From an uncultured Pedosphaera sp. (lineage in GTDB: Bacteria > Verrucomicrobiota > Verrucomicrobiia > Limisphaerales > Pedosphaeraceae), in assembly GCA_903918755.1 (NCBI GenBank), contig CAIXFN010000073.1, positions 62,001-126,000 of the forward strand: DNA of 64,000 nucleotides, read 5' to 3'. The notes beneath the pieces were generated by a model. That model did not search any database and had not been told where the DNA came from. It was given only the letters and a program-made list of their open reading frames with translations. Made by a program: the position numbers and the translations under genes. Below, piece by piece: positions 19,298-26,754 of the stretch. The first letter of the stretch is position 1. Every line of letters begins with the position of its first letter.

Positions 19298-19630
19298 ATG
19301 CGATTTCTCCTACTCATGCTCTTTGTCGGACTCGCAAGCTGTTCGTCGTCCGAGCGCCTATCCACGCACCCTGCGGAGGCAACGACACAGGTTCAGCGGT
19401 GGGTTGCAGTTGGCACTTCGGCCACCGATGCGCGGCGCATAATGGAGCAGCATGGATTTACTTGTTCGCTCATCGCTAACGGCACCTTCGGCACACTTCG
19501 TGGCGTCGATTATCTCTATTGTAACCGGCATGATGGCAGCATCATTCAGCAACGTTGGCAGGTCGCACTTCTTTTGGTCGAAGGCAAGGTTTCAGTCGTG
19601 CATGTGACGACTGGATCGGTTGGGCCATGA
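19298..19630 (+). CDS. cassette gene: small hypothetical lipoprotein
   Basis: 110-residue protein with a lipoprotein signal peptide: MRFLLLMLFVGLASC, lipobox Cys at residue 15, then a Ser-rich spacer. The mature part contains TSATDARRIMEQHGFTC and ends in a beta-rich segment (WQVALLLVEGKVSVVHV). The alpha-then-beta pattern recalls small BamE/SmpA-type lipoproteins, but I cannot assign a family. It starts 13 bases after the site 2 core. Its TGA overlaps an ATG of the next frame (ATGA at 19627), and no attC separates it from the following gene, so this cassette seems to carry two genes. Confidence 0.72.
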   Translation: MRFLLLMLFVGLASCSSSERLSTHPAEATTQVQRWVAVGTSATDARRIMEQHGFTCSLIANGTFGTLRGVDYLYCNRHDGSIIQQRWQVALLLVEGKVSVVHVTTGSVGP

Positions 19631-19668
19631 CCCTGTGGCTCAGTTCTATCATAAAGCCCAAAAGCCCC

Positions 19669-20313
19669 ATGCCCGACTACAATTTATCCGCTGGTAACTA
19701 CCCTGGCATGAAGTATTGGACAGAGGCCGACGACGGCAAGTGCTTGGTGATCCGGCCGGGGCGAGTTCCCTGGGGGGCGATACTATTCATGGAGGGGTTT
19801 ATTGGGGGATTGGCTTTTGCCATTCTTTGGCCGGTGTGGCATTACGCCCCTCTAGACCGCTCGTTGTTCACCATGATGTGTTTTCCAGTGGGTATCGCGG
19901 TATTGGGTTGCTTTCTGGGTCCCCTTGGCCAGATCCGGACAGAGCGTGCGAAGGGGGCCATTCTTACCTACGACCGGGAAAGTGAAATGATAAGGCTGCC
20001 ACGCGAGTGTTTGTCTCTGCGAAAGGCCCAGATCCTGGAGTTTAGGATCCTGCAGGAATGCTCGAAGCCCAGCACCTCCGAGCGGTGGACGCATTCGCTC
20101 CTATCGCGTTCAAAGGCCAGACTTGGGGATGGCGCGCGGGAGTTGCAGGTGGTCTATCGTAATCCCAACGTAAGGAGTGCTACTGTCTTGCGGGTGTCGT
20201 GGAGTAGTCTCTTCGCTGACGTTGTCGCAGCCCTCAAGGCAGCTGGATTTGCGAAGATCAAGTTGGTGGAACAGCAACCGGGCCGGAGCGAGTGGAAAGA
20301 GAGCGAAATATGA
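19669..20313 (+). CDS. cassette gene: hypothetical membrane protein
   Basis: Protein of about 214 residues, second gene of a two-gene cassette. Two hydrophobic helices lie near residues 36-56 and 65-86. They are followed by a soluble, mixed alpha/beta domain with basic patches. No known family recognised. ATG 19669 is used here. ATG 19627, which overlaps the preceding stop as ATGA and would add 14 residues, is equally possible and would imply translational coupling. The stop at 20313 is one base before the left core of attC site 3. Confidence 0.7.
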   Translation: MPDYNLSAGNYPGMKYWTEADDGKCLVIRPGRVPWGAILFMEGFIGGLAFAILWPVWHYAPLDRSLFTMMCFPVGIAVLGCFLGPLGQIRTERAKGAILTYDRESEMIRLPRECLSLRKAQILEFRILQECSKPSTSERWTHSLLSRSKARLGDGARELQVVYRNPNVRSATVLRVSWSSLFADVVAALKAAGFAKIKLVEQQPGRSEWKESEI

Positions 20314-20314
20314 G

Positions 20315-20407
20315 GCTCAACAAAGTAGATAAACCGGACCCGGCGGCGGCGTCTCAATGGCAAGGCCGATATCATCCGCGCCGGGTTCGTGACCTGCAAC
20401 GTTAGGC
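20315..20407 (+). repeat. attC-like site 3
   Basis: The left core GCTCAAC (20315-20321) and right core GTTAGGC (20401-20407) are 93 bases end to end. The inner arms ACCCGGCGGCG and CGCGCCGGGTT are near-complementary, giving a convincing attC-type stem. The next gene starts 15 bases downstream. Confidence 0.77.
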
Positions 20408-20422
20408 AGCAAGCGGGCGCAT

Positions 20423-20788
20423 ATGGACGACGATGACCAAAACAGCAGTCCTGTGAGCAAGATGCTTTCTTCGCTGGAGGAGGCCGCATTCGACTCTGAT
20501 CTGTCAGCCGATGCGGATTCGCCGAGGGATACTTGGTGGTTAAGATGGCTGAAGTTTTCTTCGATTATTGCCGTTGCTGCCATCGTGCTTGGCCTTGGTT
20601 TCCTGTTTGAGGATTATATTGAGCAGTATCACGCTGATGCATTTTATCAGCGAGACATGGCCCAGCGGCGCGTTGAGCGTGACACAATCAGCTCCATGAA
20701 GTTTCGATTTTGGCTGGGAGTGGGTGTGGGCGGTGGATTGGGCATGGTTTACGTCGCCCGCTGTATTGTTAGGAGAGTTGATCCGTGA
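20423..20788 (+). CDS. cassette gene: hypothetical two-TM membrane protein
   Basis: 121-residue protein of unknown function. The N-terminal 38 residues are acidic and Ser-rich. A first helix spans about 45-63 (FSSIIAVAAIVLGLGFLFE). A charged middle (QRDMAQRRVERD) and a second glycine-rich helix (about 97-113, WLGVGVGGGLGMVYVA) follow, then a basic end. The gene starts 15 bases after the core of site 3 and stops seven bases before the core of site 4, so it occupies one cassette. Confidence 0.75.
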   Translation: MDDDDQNSSPVSKMLSSLEEAAFDSDLSADADSPRDTWWLRWLKFSSIIAVAAIVLGLGFLFEDYIEQYHADAFYQRDMAQRRVERDTISSMKFRFWLGVGVGGGLGMVYVARCIVRRVDP

Positions 20789-20795
20789 GATCGCT

Positions 20796-20893
20796 TCCTA
20801 ACAAACACTGTCGCCAAAGCCGGTTGGCCGCTTCAGTTCCGCCTTTGTGGTTGACATTGCCCGTCCGGCGTGGCTGAGTTCTGGACGTTAGGC
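20796..20893 (+). repeat. attC-like site 4
   Basis: The left core TCCTAAC (20796-20802; first base departs from the R consensus) and right core GTTAGGC (20887-20893) are 98 bases apart end to end. The arms TCGCCAAAGCCGG and CCGGCGTGGCTGA pair imperfectly. The last 20 bases nearly match those of site 1. The next gene starts 12 bases downstream. Confidence 0.76.
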
Positions 20894-20905
20894 CGCACTG
20901 CGCGC

Positions 20906-21271
20906 ATGACCATCTCAAAGCCAAATCTGGTTCGGCTGCTGGCGGCGGTCTTCGCCGCAGCGACATCCGCTTGGTTCGTCGTGCTCTACACTCATTTTTC
21001 CAAGTTCCGCTTCGAGTTCGAGCACCAAGGCGCAAATCTCATCGTCATCACCGAGGAGATGGCGGCCTATGGAGCGTGGCTGTTTGCTTTACCTGTCATG
21101 GCGCTGATTGTCGGTTTGTGGCTTTTGCTTGCGCGCCCGGCAGCGGCGACGACATTCGAGGCGATTTTGGCCGTCACGTGGGTTCTTGCTTTCGCCCTCG
21201 CGCTGTTTTGCATTCTGGGTTGGCAGGTCCAGAATGTCCCGACGTTTAGCCACATGGAGTGGCACTACTGA
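20906..21271 (+). CDS. cassette gene: hypothetical three-TM membrane protein
   Basis: 121-residue integral membrane protein with hydrophobic helices at about 9-29, 53-75 and 83-106. A polar loop between helices one and two carries FRFEFEHQGANLIVITEE. No family was recognised. The ATG at 20906 is 12 bases after the site 4 core; a longer in-frame start at 20870 would lie inside attC and is rejected. The stop is followed by a degraded attC-like tract, consistent with an old terminal cassette. Confidence 0.73.
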   Translation: MTISKPNLVRLLAAVFAAATSAWFVVLYTHFSKFRFEFEHQGANLIVITEEMAAYGAWLFALPVMALIVGLWLLLARPAAATTFEAILAVTWVLAFALALFCILGWQVQNVPTFSHMEWHY

Positions 21272-21359
21272 TTGATGAGAGAAGCGCAGCCAGAGTCCGT
21301 GCTGCCAGATCGCCGGTGCCACTCGCCCTCACGTCCGACCGTCAGTTCCGTGCGTAGGC
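21268..21359 (+). repeat. decayed attC-like site 5
   Basis: The end of this tract (CAGTTCCGTGCGTAGGCGG, to about 21361) aligns with the ends of sites 1 and 4 (GAGTTCTGGACGTTAGGCCG) apart from substitutions and loss of one T in the core, CGTAGGC instead of CGTTAGGC. No clear left core remains. It reads as an inactivated attC closing the array. The following 127 bases, to 21486, contain nothing recognised. Confidence 0.45.
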
Positions 21360-21486
21360 GGATGGTGCTGGCCGATCCGCTATCGCGATAAAGGTCGCAA
21401 GTCGGCGGAAGCTCGGCTTTCTCCATGACAAAGCAGATCATGGGAATGCCTTAATTTCCCACATCTTCGCCGATGCCTTGAAAATA

Positions 21487-22671
21487 CTACGGCTTCTCGA
21501 GCGCCTTCGCGGCCGCCAGTTGAAACACCCGGCGTACTTCGCTGGCATCACTGTTCGGGAAGTTGGAGCGTTGGACCATCAGGATGTACGCTCGGCCTTT
21601 CACCGGATCAATCCAGGCCTGGGTGCCCCAGGCACCGCCATGACCAAAGGTGCCGGGGGAAAGCATTTCCGCGACTCCCGGATGGGGAATCCGCAGGATA
21701 CTGGTGGCGATCCCCCAACCATAATTGGTGCCGTAACGGCCAAACGTGTCATTCTGGAAAAAGCCGGTCGGCAGGGTTCCTGTCTGTGGTGTTTGCAGAA
21801 ATTTCATCGCGGCCGGTGTCAGATACTGCCGCCCGTTAAAGGAACCGCCGTTGAGCAGCATCTGGCAGAAGCGGGCATAATCCAGCGCGGTGGAGTAGAG
21901 GCCTCCATTGCCCTGGGGTGGCCGGTCTCTCGGGCCGAAATCCGGACGTGGCGGCACCGGGTCCAATGTCTGGCCATCTTTGCTTTTCGCGTACGCCGTG
22001 GCCAACCGGGAGCGCAACTCCGGCGTGGGGTAGAAAGTCGTGCTCATCATTCCGAGCGGATCGAAGAGCCGTTGTTGGAGGAACGCATCAAACGTCTGGC
22101 CGCTGACCACCTCGACGATGCGGGCGGCGGCATTGATCCCGCTCTGAGTATATTGCCACCGGCTGCCGGGCTCGTATTGCATGGGCGTCGCGAGCCATAT
22201 GGGAACCAGGTCCGCCAGGGTCCGGGCCTTTTGCGCCGCGGGTCCGCTGGCTTCACCCAGCCCGGAGGTATGCGTGAGCATTTGGGCGATCGTGAGGTTG
22301 GCCGGCTTGCCGGACGGGGTTTTAAGATTGGCAAATTCCGGCAGGTATTTCGCGACTGGATCCGCCACATTGAGTTTCCCTTCATCCTGCAACATGAGGA
22401 TCGCGGTCCCCGTCACTGGTTTGGTCATCGACGCAATCCAACAAAGGGTGTCCGGCGTCATCGGTCGACCGCTGGCGATATCGGCGTGTCCTGTGGCTTC
22501 AAGATGCAGGACTTCATTCTTCGTGACGACCATGGTGACCGTGCCAGCGGCTTCATGCTGGTCGATCATGGTTTGCATCGCGGCGCCGATCCCGGGAAGG
22601 GTGGGAGAAGCCGCGGACAGGGAGAGGGCGCTCAAAACGCTCAGACCGAGCAATACGTAGCGGTGGTGCAT
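21487..22671 (-). CDS. serine hydrolase, class C beta-lactamase / EstB family
   Basis: Exported beta-lactamase-fold hydrolase of 394 residues. A signal peptide covers about residues 1-21. The nucleophile motif is SMTK (Ser81, Lys84). A Y-x-S box occurs as WQYTQSG near residue 173, replacing the Y-x-N of true class C lactamases. The third box appears as HGGAWG. These features fit the EstB-like esterase/transpeptidase-related group rather than a resistance enzyme. The substrate is unknown. It is the first conserved gene to the right of the cassette array and is followed on its 5' side by the GH106-like gene, 97 bases away. Confidence 0.85.
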   Translation of the reverse strand: MHHRYVLLGLSVLSALSLSAASPTLPGIGAAMQTMIDQHEAAGTVTMVVTKNEVLHLEATGHADIASGRPMTPDTLCWIASMTKPVTGTAILMLQDEGKLNVADPVAKYLPEFANLKTPSGKPANLTIAQMLTHTSGLGEASGPAAQKARTLADLVPIWLATPMQYEPGSRWQYTQSGINAAARIVEVVSGQTFDAFLQQRLFDPLGMMSTTFYPTPELRSRLATAYAKSKDGQTLDPVPPRPDFGPRDRPPQGNGGLYSTALDYARFCQMLLNGGSFNGRQYLTPAAMKFLQTPQTGTLPTGFFQNDTFGRYGTNYGWGIATSILRIPHPGVAEMLSPGTFGHGGAWGTQAWIDPVKGRAYILMVQRSNFPNSDASEVRRVFQLAAAKALEKP

Positions 22672-22768
22672 GAGGGCATTCTAAACCCTTCGAAAATGCC
22701 GGACAAACAGAATTTGCGGGGTGCCGTATAACCGTGGTTGAGAGCAAGAACGGTCTTTCCCCGTTGGT

Positions 22769-25528
22769 CTACTCCAGGGCGGAACGGAGCCGGACCGGGC
22801 CGAGCAATCCGGAGGGGACCTGTTGATGGACGATCTGCTTTTCCTGAGGCGAAGGAAAGCGCTCCCCATAGGCGGCGCGCAAGGCCGTCAAATCTTCATC
22901 CGGGGTGCCGAGGAAGCGATTAAGGGGCAGGTTGGCCACCGTGATGGAAACGGTATTGGTGCCGGGTTTCAGCCAGTCGGTGATTTCCACTTCGAACGGA
23001 GGAATCCACGCCGCTCCGGCCGGATGGCCGTTCAGGGTGACGTCGGCCACTTCGCGGACAATGCCGAGCTCCAGCCAAGCCTGCTTAGGTAACGGATGTT
23101 GCCAGTCAAAATTCGCGGTATACGTGGCACTACCGGAATAAAACTGTGCTTCTGGCCAGATCGTCCAAGAAGTGAGGTTGGTCAAAACGCGGGATGCCGG
23201 AGCTGGGGCGCCCGTGAACTCCAGGTGCCAAACTGGGGCCAGATCCTCGCTGTGCCACACTGACTCCCGCGCAGGTTGATTGGTGGTAGGTTTGCTAAAG
23301 ACGACAAAGATCGATCCGCGGGGCGGCAGGCTGATGGTCACGCCCTTGCTCCCATCCGGTTGCACCCCTACCGAAACCGCTTGGCGACTGCCATCAAGCG
23401 GATTCCAAAGCGTGGCCGCGGTCTGGTCCGTTCTGAAATCCGCTTGGAGCGATTGGCGTTGCTCCCCGGTGTTGGCCAGAAAGTAGATGTCCAACTCGGG
23501 GGTGCGGCGATGGACAAATCCGATTTCGGCCAGGGGCGATTGAAAGTGGATGTCCGCCGGGAACTCTCGCAGGGCGCTCGCGAGGCTGGATTTTTCATCA
23601 GGTAGGAAAATCACTTTTCCTTTGCCGCAGGTGCGGCTCCAGGATTGCTTTGGCTCGGGTTGATCAGCAAACAACTCGCGCAACAAAGCCAGGGACGCTT
23701 CCGTCGGAACAGAACCGTTGCCGTCGGCATACACCCGCTCGGGCAGCCGCCCGGTGGCAATCACGGTGCCGCCACTGCGGCAGAACGCCGTCAGTTTTTC
23801 CAACGCTTTGGCCTCGATGCCGATCAACCGGGGGAGGATCACGAGGGTGTAATCGCCATCTCCGGCCAGCAGGTGACCGTTCTTCACTTCCGCCAGACGG
23901 TTCACGGCGAAGAAATCAATGCCATCATAATTAAGGCCGTTCGCCAGCAGCCCATGCAACAGATCGGATTCGTGGTGCAAAGCGGTTTGCAAACCGAATT
24001 CATCGGTTTTCTGACCCGAAACGAAATGATCCCGCAAATCAAAGCCCAAGGTCATTTGGTCCACGCTGCCGGTGGCGAATTTGTCCTCCACCGGGAGATA
24101 CACCGCCACCGGCGCCACCGGCCGGCCCTGCCGGAGCAGCCATTGACACCGACTCGTGTAATCCATGAGCTGACGGAACCACGGCCATTGCGGATTGTGC
24201 TGGTTTACCACTGGACCATAATACGGCAGCCAGCCGGGGGCGGGCACGGAGCGCGGGGAATAGGCGAAATCGACTCCCGTCAGGTCATTGACCCCAGCCA
24301 GAAAATGCAAATCACTGGCCAACTTCATGTCGCTCAGACTGTCTCCCAGGCGATTCGGGAGACCCAACCAGGTCCAGGCTTCGGCCCCGATAATTCGCTT
24401 TCCGGTCAAATGCGCGCCCGACGCTGCCAGGCGTGACAGCGAAAACCCCTTCCATTCGTATTGCTCGCCGGTGGGTACATCAATATACGCCGCAGCTGTC
24501 AGGGGATTGGGCGGAGTGCCATAAGCCTCCAATTCCAATTTTACCCCGTGTTGGTGTGCCCAATCGGCGGTGAACTCGGTGAATCGTTCTTCCGTCAATT
24601 CCGCCAGCGTCCGCCAATAATCGAAACGAATGGCCGGGGAACGCGGGGAGTCTTTGTCGAACAGTTCATCCAGGACGGACGTCAACGGATACCCTCTCCG
24701 CCGTTGAAATTCCGCCGGCAGATCCGTTGTCCAATTGGCACCGTAAACTTCCAGGCTGTCGCAGAAGATTGACTCGATTTGCCCGGGCGCGGCGCGCAGC
24801 ATTGGCGCCACCACCGCCTCCAGATAACGCGCTGCTGCCGGCGATTGGTAATGATCCAGCACCAGCCCTTCGCCGCCCAGGGCGGGGCGCTTGACCCGCA
24901 TGCGGGTCGGACCGGTGAGGTAGGCGAAGACGGGTGCTTGCGCATCCGGAGGCCGCAGCAGGCCGATTTGCCGGTCAACCCGGCTCGTCAAATCTTCTTG
25001 TCCCTGTCGGAGGGCGAAAAGTTGTTCGTCCGGCCCCATTTTGGGCACGGTGACCAAGCCGGAAGTCGCGATGGGCAGTGCCACCCGGCGCAGGTGCTGG
25101 GCGGCGTCGGCGGGAGCGACCGACGGCCCGCCGAACGGCCAGCCGGTGCCCCCCGCGACAGAAAACCGAAGATTCATTGCCGCCGCTTTGCGGGCGGCAT
25201 AACCAAACGTGTCCAGAAATTCCGGGGAGAGAAAACGCTGGTTATGCACCGCGGCTCCCTCCGTCGCCACCGGATACATGAAAAAAGTCATTACCCCACC
25301 GACCCCGGCCTCCTGCAAAAGTCCCAGTTGATAATCGATTTCCGGTGGCGTCCACGCGGGACCAAAAACCCGCCAGAACATGCGGGTCCGCACTTCAGCC
25401 GGAGGATGGAGAAATCCTTCGGCGATAGCGGTCTCCGATTCTTCCCTGGCTTGGAGACTGCCCGTGTAAGCGCTGTCGGCAAGAAGCAAACCAGCCAATA
25501 AGGCTCGCAGATAGGAGGTCGCGATCAT
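22769..25528 (-). CDS. GH106-like exported glycoside hydrolase (alpha-L-rhamnosidase family)
   Basis: Exported protein of about 919 residues. The frame extends upstream to 25708, but that would overlap the neighbouring gene, so ATG 25528 with its signal peptide (MIATSYLRALLAGLLL) is used. The N-terminal catalytic region opens with VRTRMFWRVFGPAWTPPEI and contains GGTGWPFGGPSV, typical of the GH106 rhamnosidase-related group. A glutamine-amidotransferase-like region follows (near 590-650). The C-terminal jelly roll carries YTANFDWQHPLPKQAWLELG and NTVSITVANLPLNR. It probably acts with the GH127, GH39-like and GH2 enzymes across the cassette array on a branched plant glycan such as rhamnogalacturonan. 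That joint role is inference. Confidence 0.82.
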   Translation of the reverse strand: MIATSYLRALLAGLLLADSAYTGSLQAREESETAIAEGFLHPPAEVRTRMFWRVFGPAWTPPEIDYQLGLLQEAGVGGVMTFFMYPVATEGAAVHNQRFLSPEFLDTFGYAARKAAAMNLRFSVAGGTGWPFGGPSVAPADAAQHLRRVALPIATSGLVTVPKMGPDEQLFALRQGQEDLTSRVDRQIGLLRPPDAQAPVFAYLTGPTRMRVKRPALGGEGLVLDHYQSPAAARYLEAVVAPMLRAAPGQIESIFCDSLEVYGANWTTDLPAEFQRRRGYPLTSVLDELFDKDSPRSPAIRFDYWRTLAELTEERFTEFTADWAHQHGVKLELEAYGTPPNPLTAAAYIDVPTGEQYEWKGFSLSRLAASGAHLTGKRIIGAEAWTWLGLPNRLGDSLSDMKLASDLHFLAGVNDLTGVDFAYSPRSVPAPGWLPYYGPVVNQHNPQWPWFRQLMDYTSRCQWLLRQGRPVAPVAVYLPVEDKFATGSVDQMTLGFDLRDHFVSGQKTDEFGLQTALHHESDLLHGLLANGLNYDGIDFFAVNRLAEVKNGHLLAGDGDYTLVILPRLIGIEAKALEKLTAFCRSGGTVIATGRLPERVYADGNGSVPTEASLALLRELFADQPEPKQSWSRTCGKGKVIFLPDEKSSLASALREFPADIHFQSPLAEIGFVHRRTPELDIYFLANTGEQRQSLQADFRTDQTAATLWNPLDGSRQAVSVGVQPDGSKGVTISLPPRGSIFVVFSKPTTNQPARESVWHSEDLAPVWHLEFTGAPAPASRVLTNLTSWTIWPEAQFYSGSATYTANFDWQHPLPKQAWLELGIVREVADVTLNGHPAGAAWIPPFEVEITDWLKPGTNTVSITVANLPLNRFLGTPDEDLTALRAAYGERFPSPQEKQIVHQQVPSGLLGPVRLRSALE

Positions 25529-25599
25529 GCTCAACCCTGACCTTGTCCCAAAGATTTGGCGGAGTAAATCAGGAAAGCTGCCGGTACTCGATGGGGGGC

Positions 25600-26583
25600 T
25601 CAGGGTGCGGCACGCCCGCGATAAAATACCTGGGCGGCTCCGGTGCCCAGTGGCTGGCTGAACTCTACGGTTCCGGTGGGGGAATTGGTGGTGAATAGCG
25701 CGGACCACTCGACCAGGTTCGTGGAAGTCTGCAGCTCGTAATTGGCATTGGTAGCGCCGGTGAGCCGGAGTCGCAGAGCCGTCTGGTCGGGTGGCAGGAG
25801 AGTGAGTTGGGGGGCCACCAAGGACCGCGTGTGGAGGGGGAATTCCGTGATCCGGGCCAAGGCAGGAATCCCGGTTCCGTAGCCGGAAGTGCCCGGGAAG
25901 CCGGGTTGCGCGGCGGTAAGGAGCCCCATGAGCTGGCTGTCGGGTGGCAAGGTGTGCGCCGGGATCACGACGGAAGTGGACGACCCGGACAGCGCCCCCG
26001 GTTGCAAAGGAGCGGGCGTGCTAAAGACCGTGTTGCTTCCCCCATCCAGGATCGTGAGTTGCCCGATGACGGCGACCCCGCCGAGGGCGTTCCATTGCAG
26101 GCTGAAATCGGCTGAGCTGTTCACGTCTTGCGCAGCAGGGAGGTTGTTGATCTGGGGTGTTGGCGGGGCGGAAATGAAGTTGAAATTGAGCGAGAGCGAC
26201 TTCAAGCCATCGTGGACAGTCAGGATGGAGAAGTTGTAGCTGGACCCAAAGCTCGAGGAATACAGCGCATCCAAGGCGGCGCTGGTGTTCGTGGCGTCGG
26301 TGAATTGCCACAGCGTTCCGTTGGTTGTGCCTATTAGAGTTCGCGATGGCGTGGTGCCCGGAGGCTTGACCGAGGCGGCGAGGACCAGTCCGTTGCTGGC
26401 TCCCACAACCACGCAGGCGAATCCATAACCATTCGTGGTCAGCAGGGTCGGCGCCCCGTTCGTTGGCTGGACGTAGTTTTGCGACTTGATGACGGTGTAA
26501 TCGCTCACATCAGCGGCGACTCCGGAAAAAGCCGCCAGGATCGCGACGAGGCCCAGCAGGGATAAGCAAAGGCGATGGTTCAT
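25600..26583 (-). CDS. secreted hypothetical protein with verrucomicrobial C-terminal module
   Basis: 327-residue exported protein of unknown function. The start at ATG 26583 is chosen for its signal peptide (MNHRLCLSLLGLVAILAAF); a longer frame to 26715 has no signal. The mature protein is rich in Ser, Thr, Asn and beta-prone segments. It ends with a module containing NANYELQTSTNLVEWSALF and GAAQVFYRG. This type of ending recurs in secreted proteins of this lineage, including the IPT/TIG protein at 57986. The module may be a sorting or binding domain. The gene lies 71 bases upstream of the GH106-like gene on the same strand and may be cotranscribed. Confidence 0.7.
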   Translation of the reverse strand: MNHRLCLSLLGLVAILAAFSGVAADVSDYTVIKSQNYVQPTNGAPTLLTTNGYGFACVVVGASNGLVLAASVKPPGTTPSRTLIGTTNGTLWQFTDATNTSAALDALYSSSFGSSYNFSILTVHDGLKSLSLNFNFISAPPTPQINNLPAAQDVNSSADFSLQWNALGGVAVIGQLTILDGGSNTVFSTPAPLQPGALSGSSTSVVIPAHTLPPDSQLMGLLTAAQPGFPGTSGYGTGIPALARITEFPLHTRSLVAPQLTLLPPDQTALRLRLTGATNANYELQTSTNLVEWSALFTTNSPTGTVEFSQPLGTGAAQVFYRGRAAP

Positions 26584-26614
26584 GACCGACAGAGTGTGGC
26601 AGAATTCCCTGCCC

Positions 26615-26640
26615 GGGGGAAGCGCCGTCCGCTTGCCCCC
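26615..26640 (-). other. strong inverted repeat in the leader of the secreted protein gene
   Basis: GGGGGAAGCG and CGCTTGCCCCC form a 10-base-pair stem with one bulge and a five-base loop. It lies 32-57 bases upstream of ATG 26583. There is no T tract, so it may be an RNA leader structure rather than a terminator. It might also insulate the upstream AHSA1 gene, which ends at 26755. Confidence 0.35.
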
Positions 26641-26754
26641 GTTCAAATCGATGCTCCCATTGTGCCGCCCCGCCGTCAGGCTTGCGGGCGCAGCTAAAGA
26701 TTGCGCGAACACCAAACTGGTGCCTGAGACTCCGCCATTACGCTTCCCAGAACA

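Larger units (their letters stand above)
18685..21359 (+). mobile_element. integron cassette array without integrase (CALIN)
   Basis: Four sites with integron attC core boxes (RYYYAAC ... GTTRRRY, 93-103 bases long) alternate with small genes all on the + strand. After each GTTAGG(C/A) core the next gene starts 12-15 bases later. Each gene stops within or a few bases before the next RYYYAAC core. This is the geometry of gene cassettes. A decayed fifth site ends the array at 21359. The left limit may be CTTAAGC at 18684-18690, where TTAAGC resembles a cassette end joined to a non-attI site. No tyrosine recombinase is present in the window, so this is a CALIN or the distal part of a larger integron. 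It separates the GH2 gene from the serine hydrolase and GH106 genes. Confidence 0.78.

Noticed and set aside
20768-20774. GTTAGGA within the cassette gene at 20423-20788
   Set aside because: It matches a core box but lies inside coding sequence without a paired RYYYAAC at the right distance, so it is likely chance.
21487-22671. Antibiotic resistance beta-lactamase in or near the integron
   Set aside because: The serine hydrolase is on the opposite strand, lies outside the attC-bounded cassettes, has Y-x-S instead of Y-x-N, and fits the EstB-like group.
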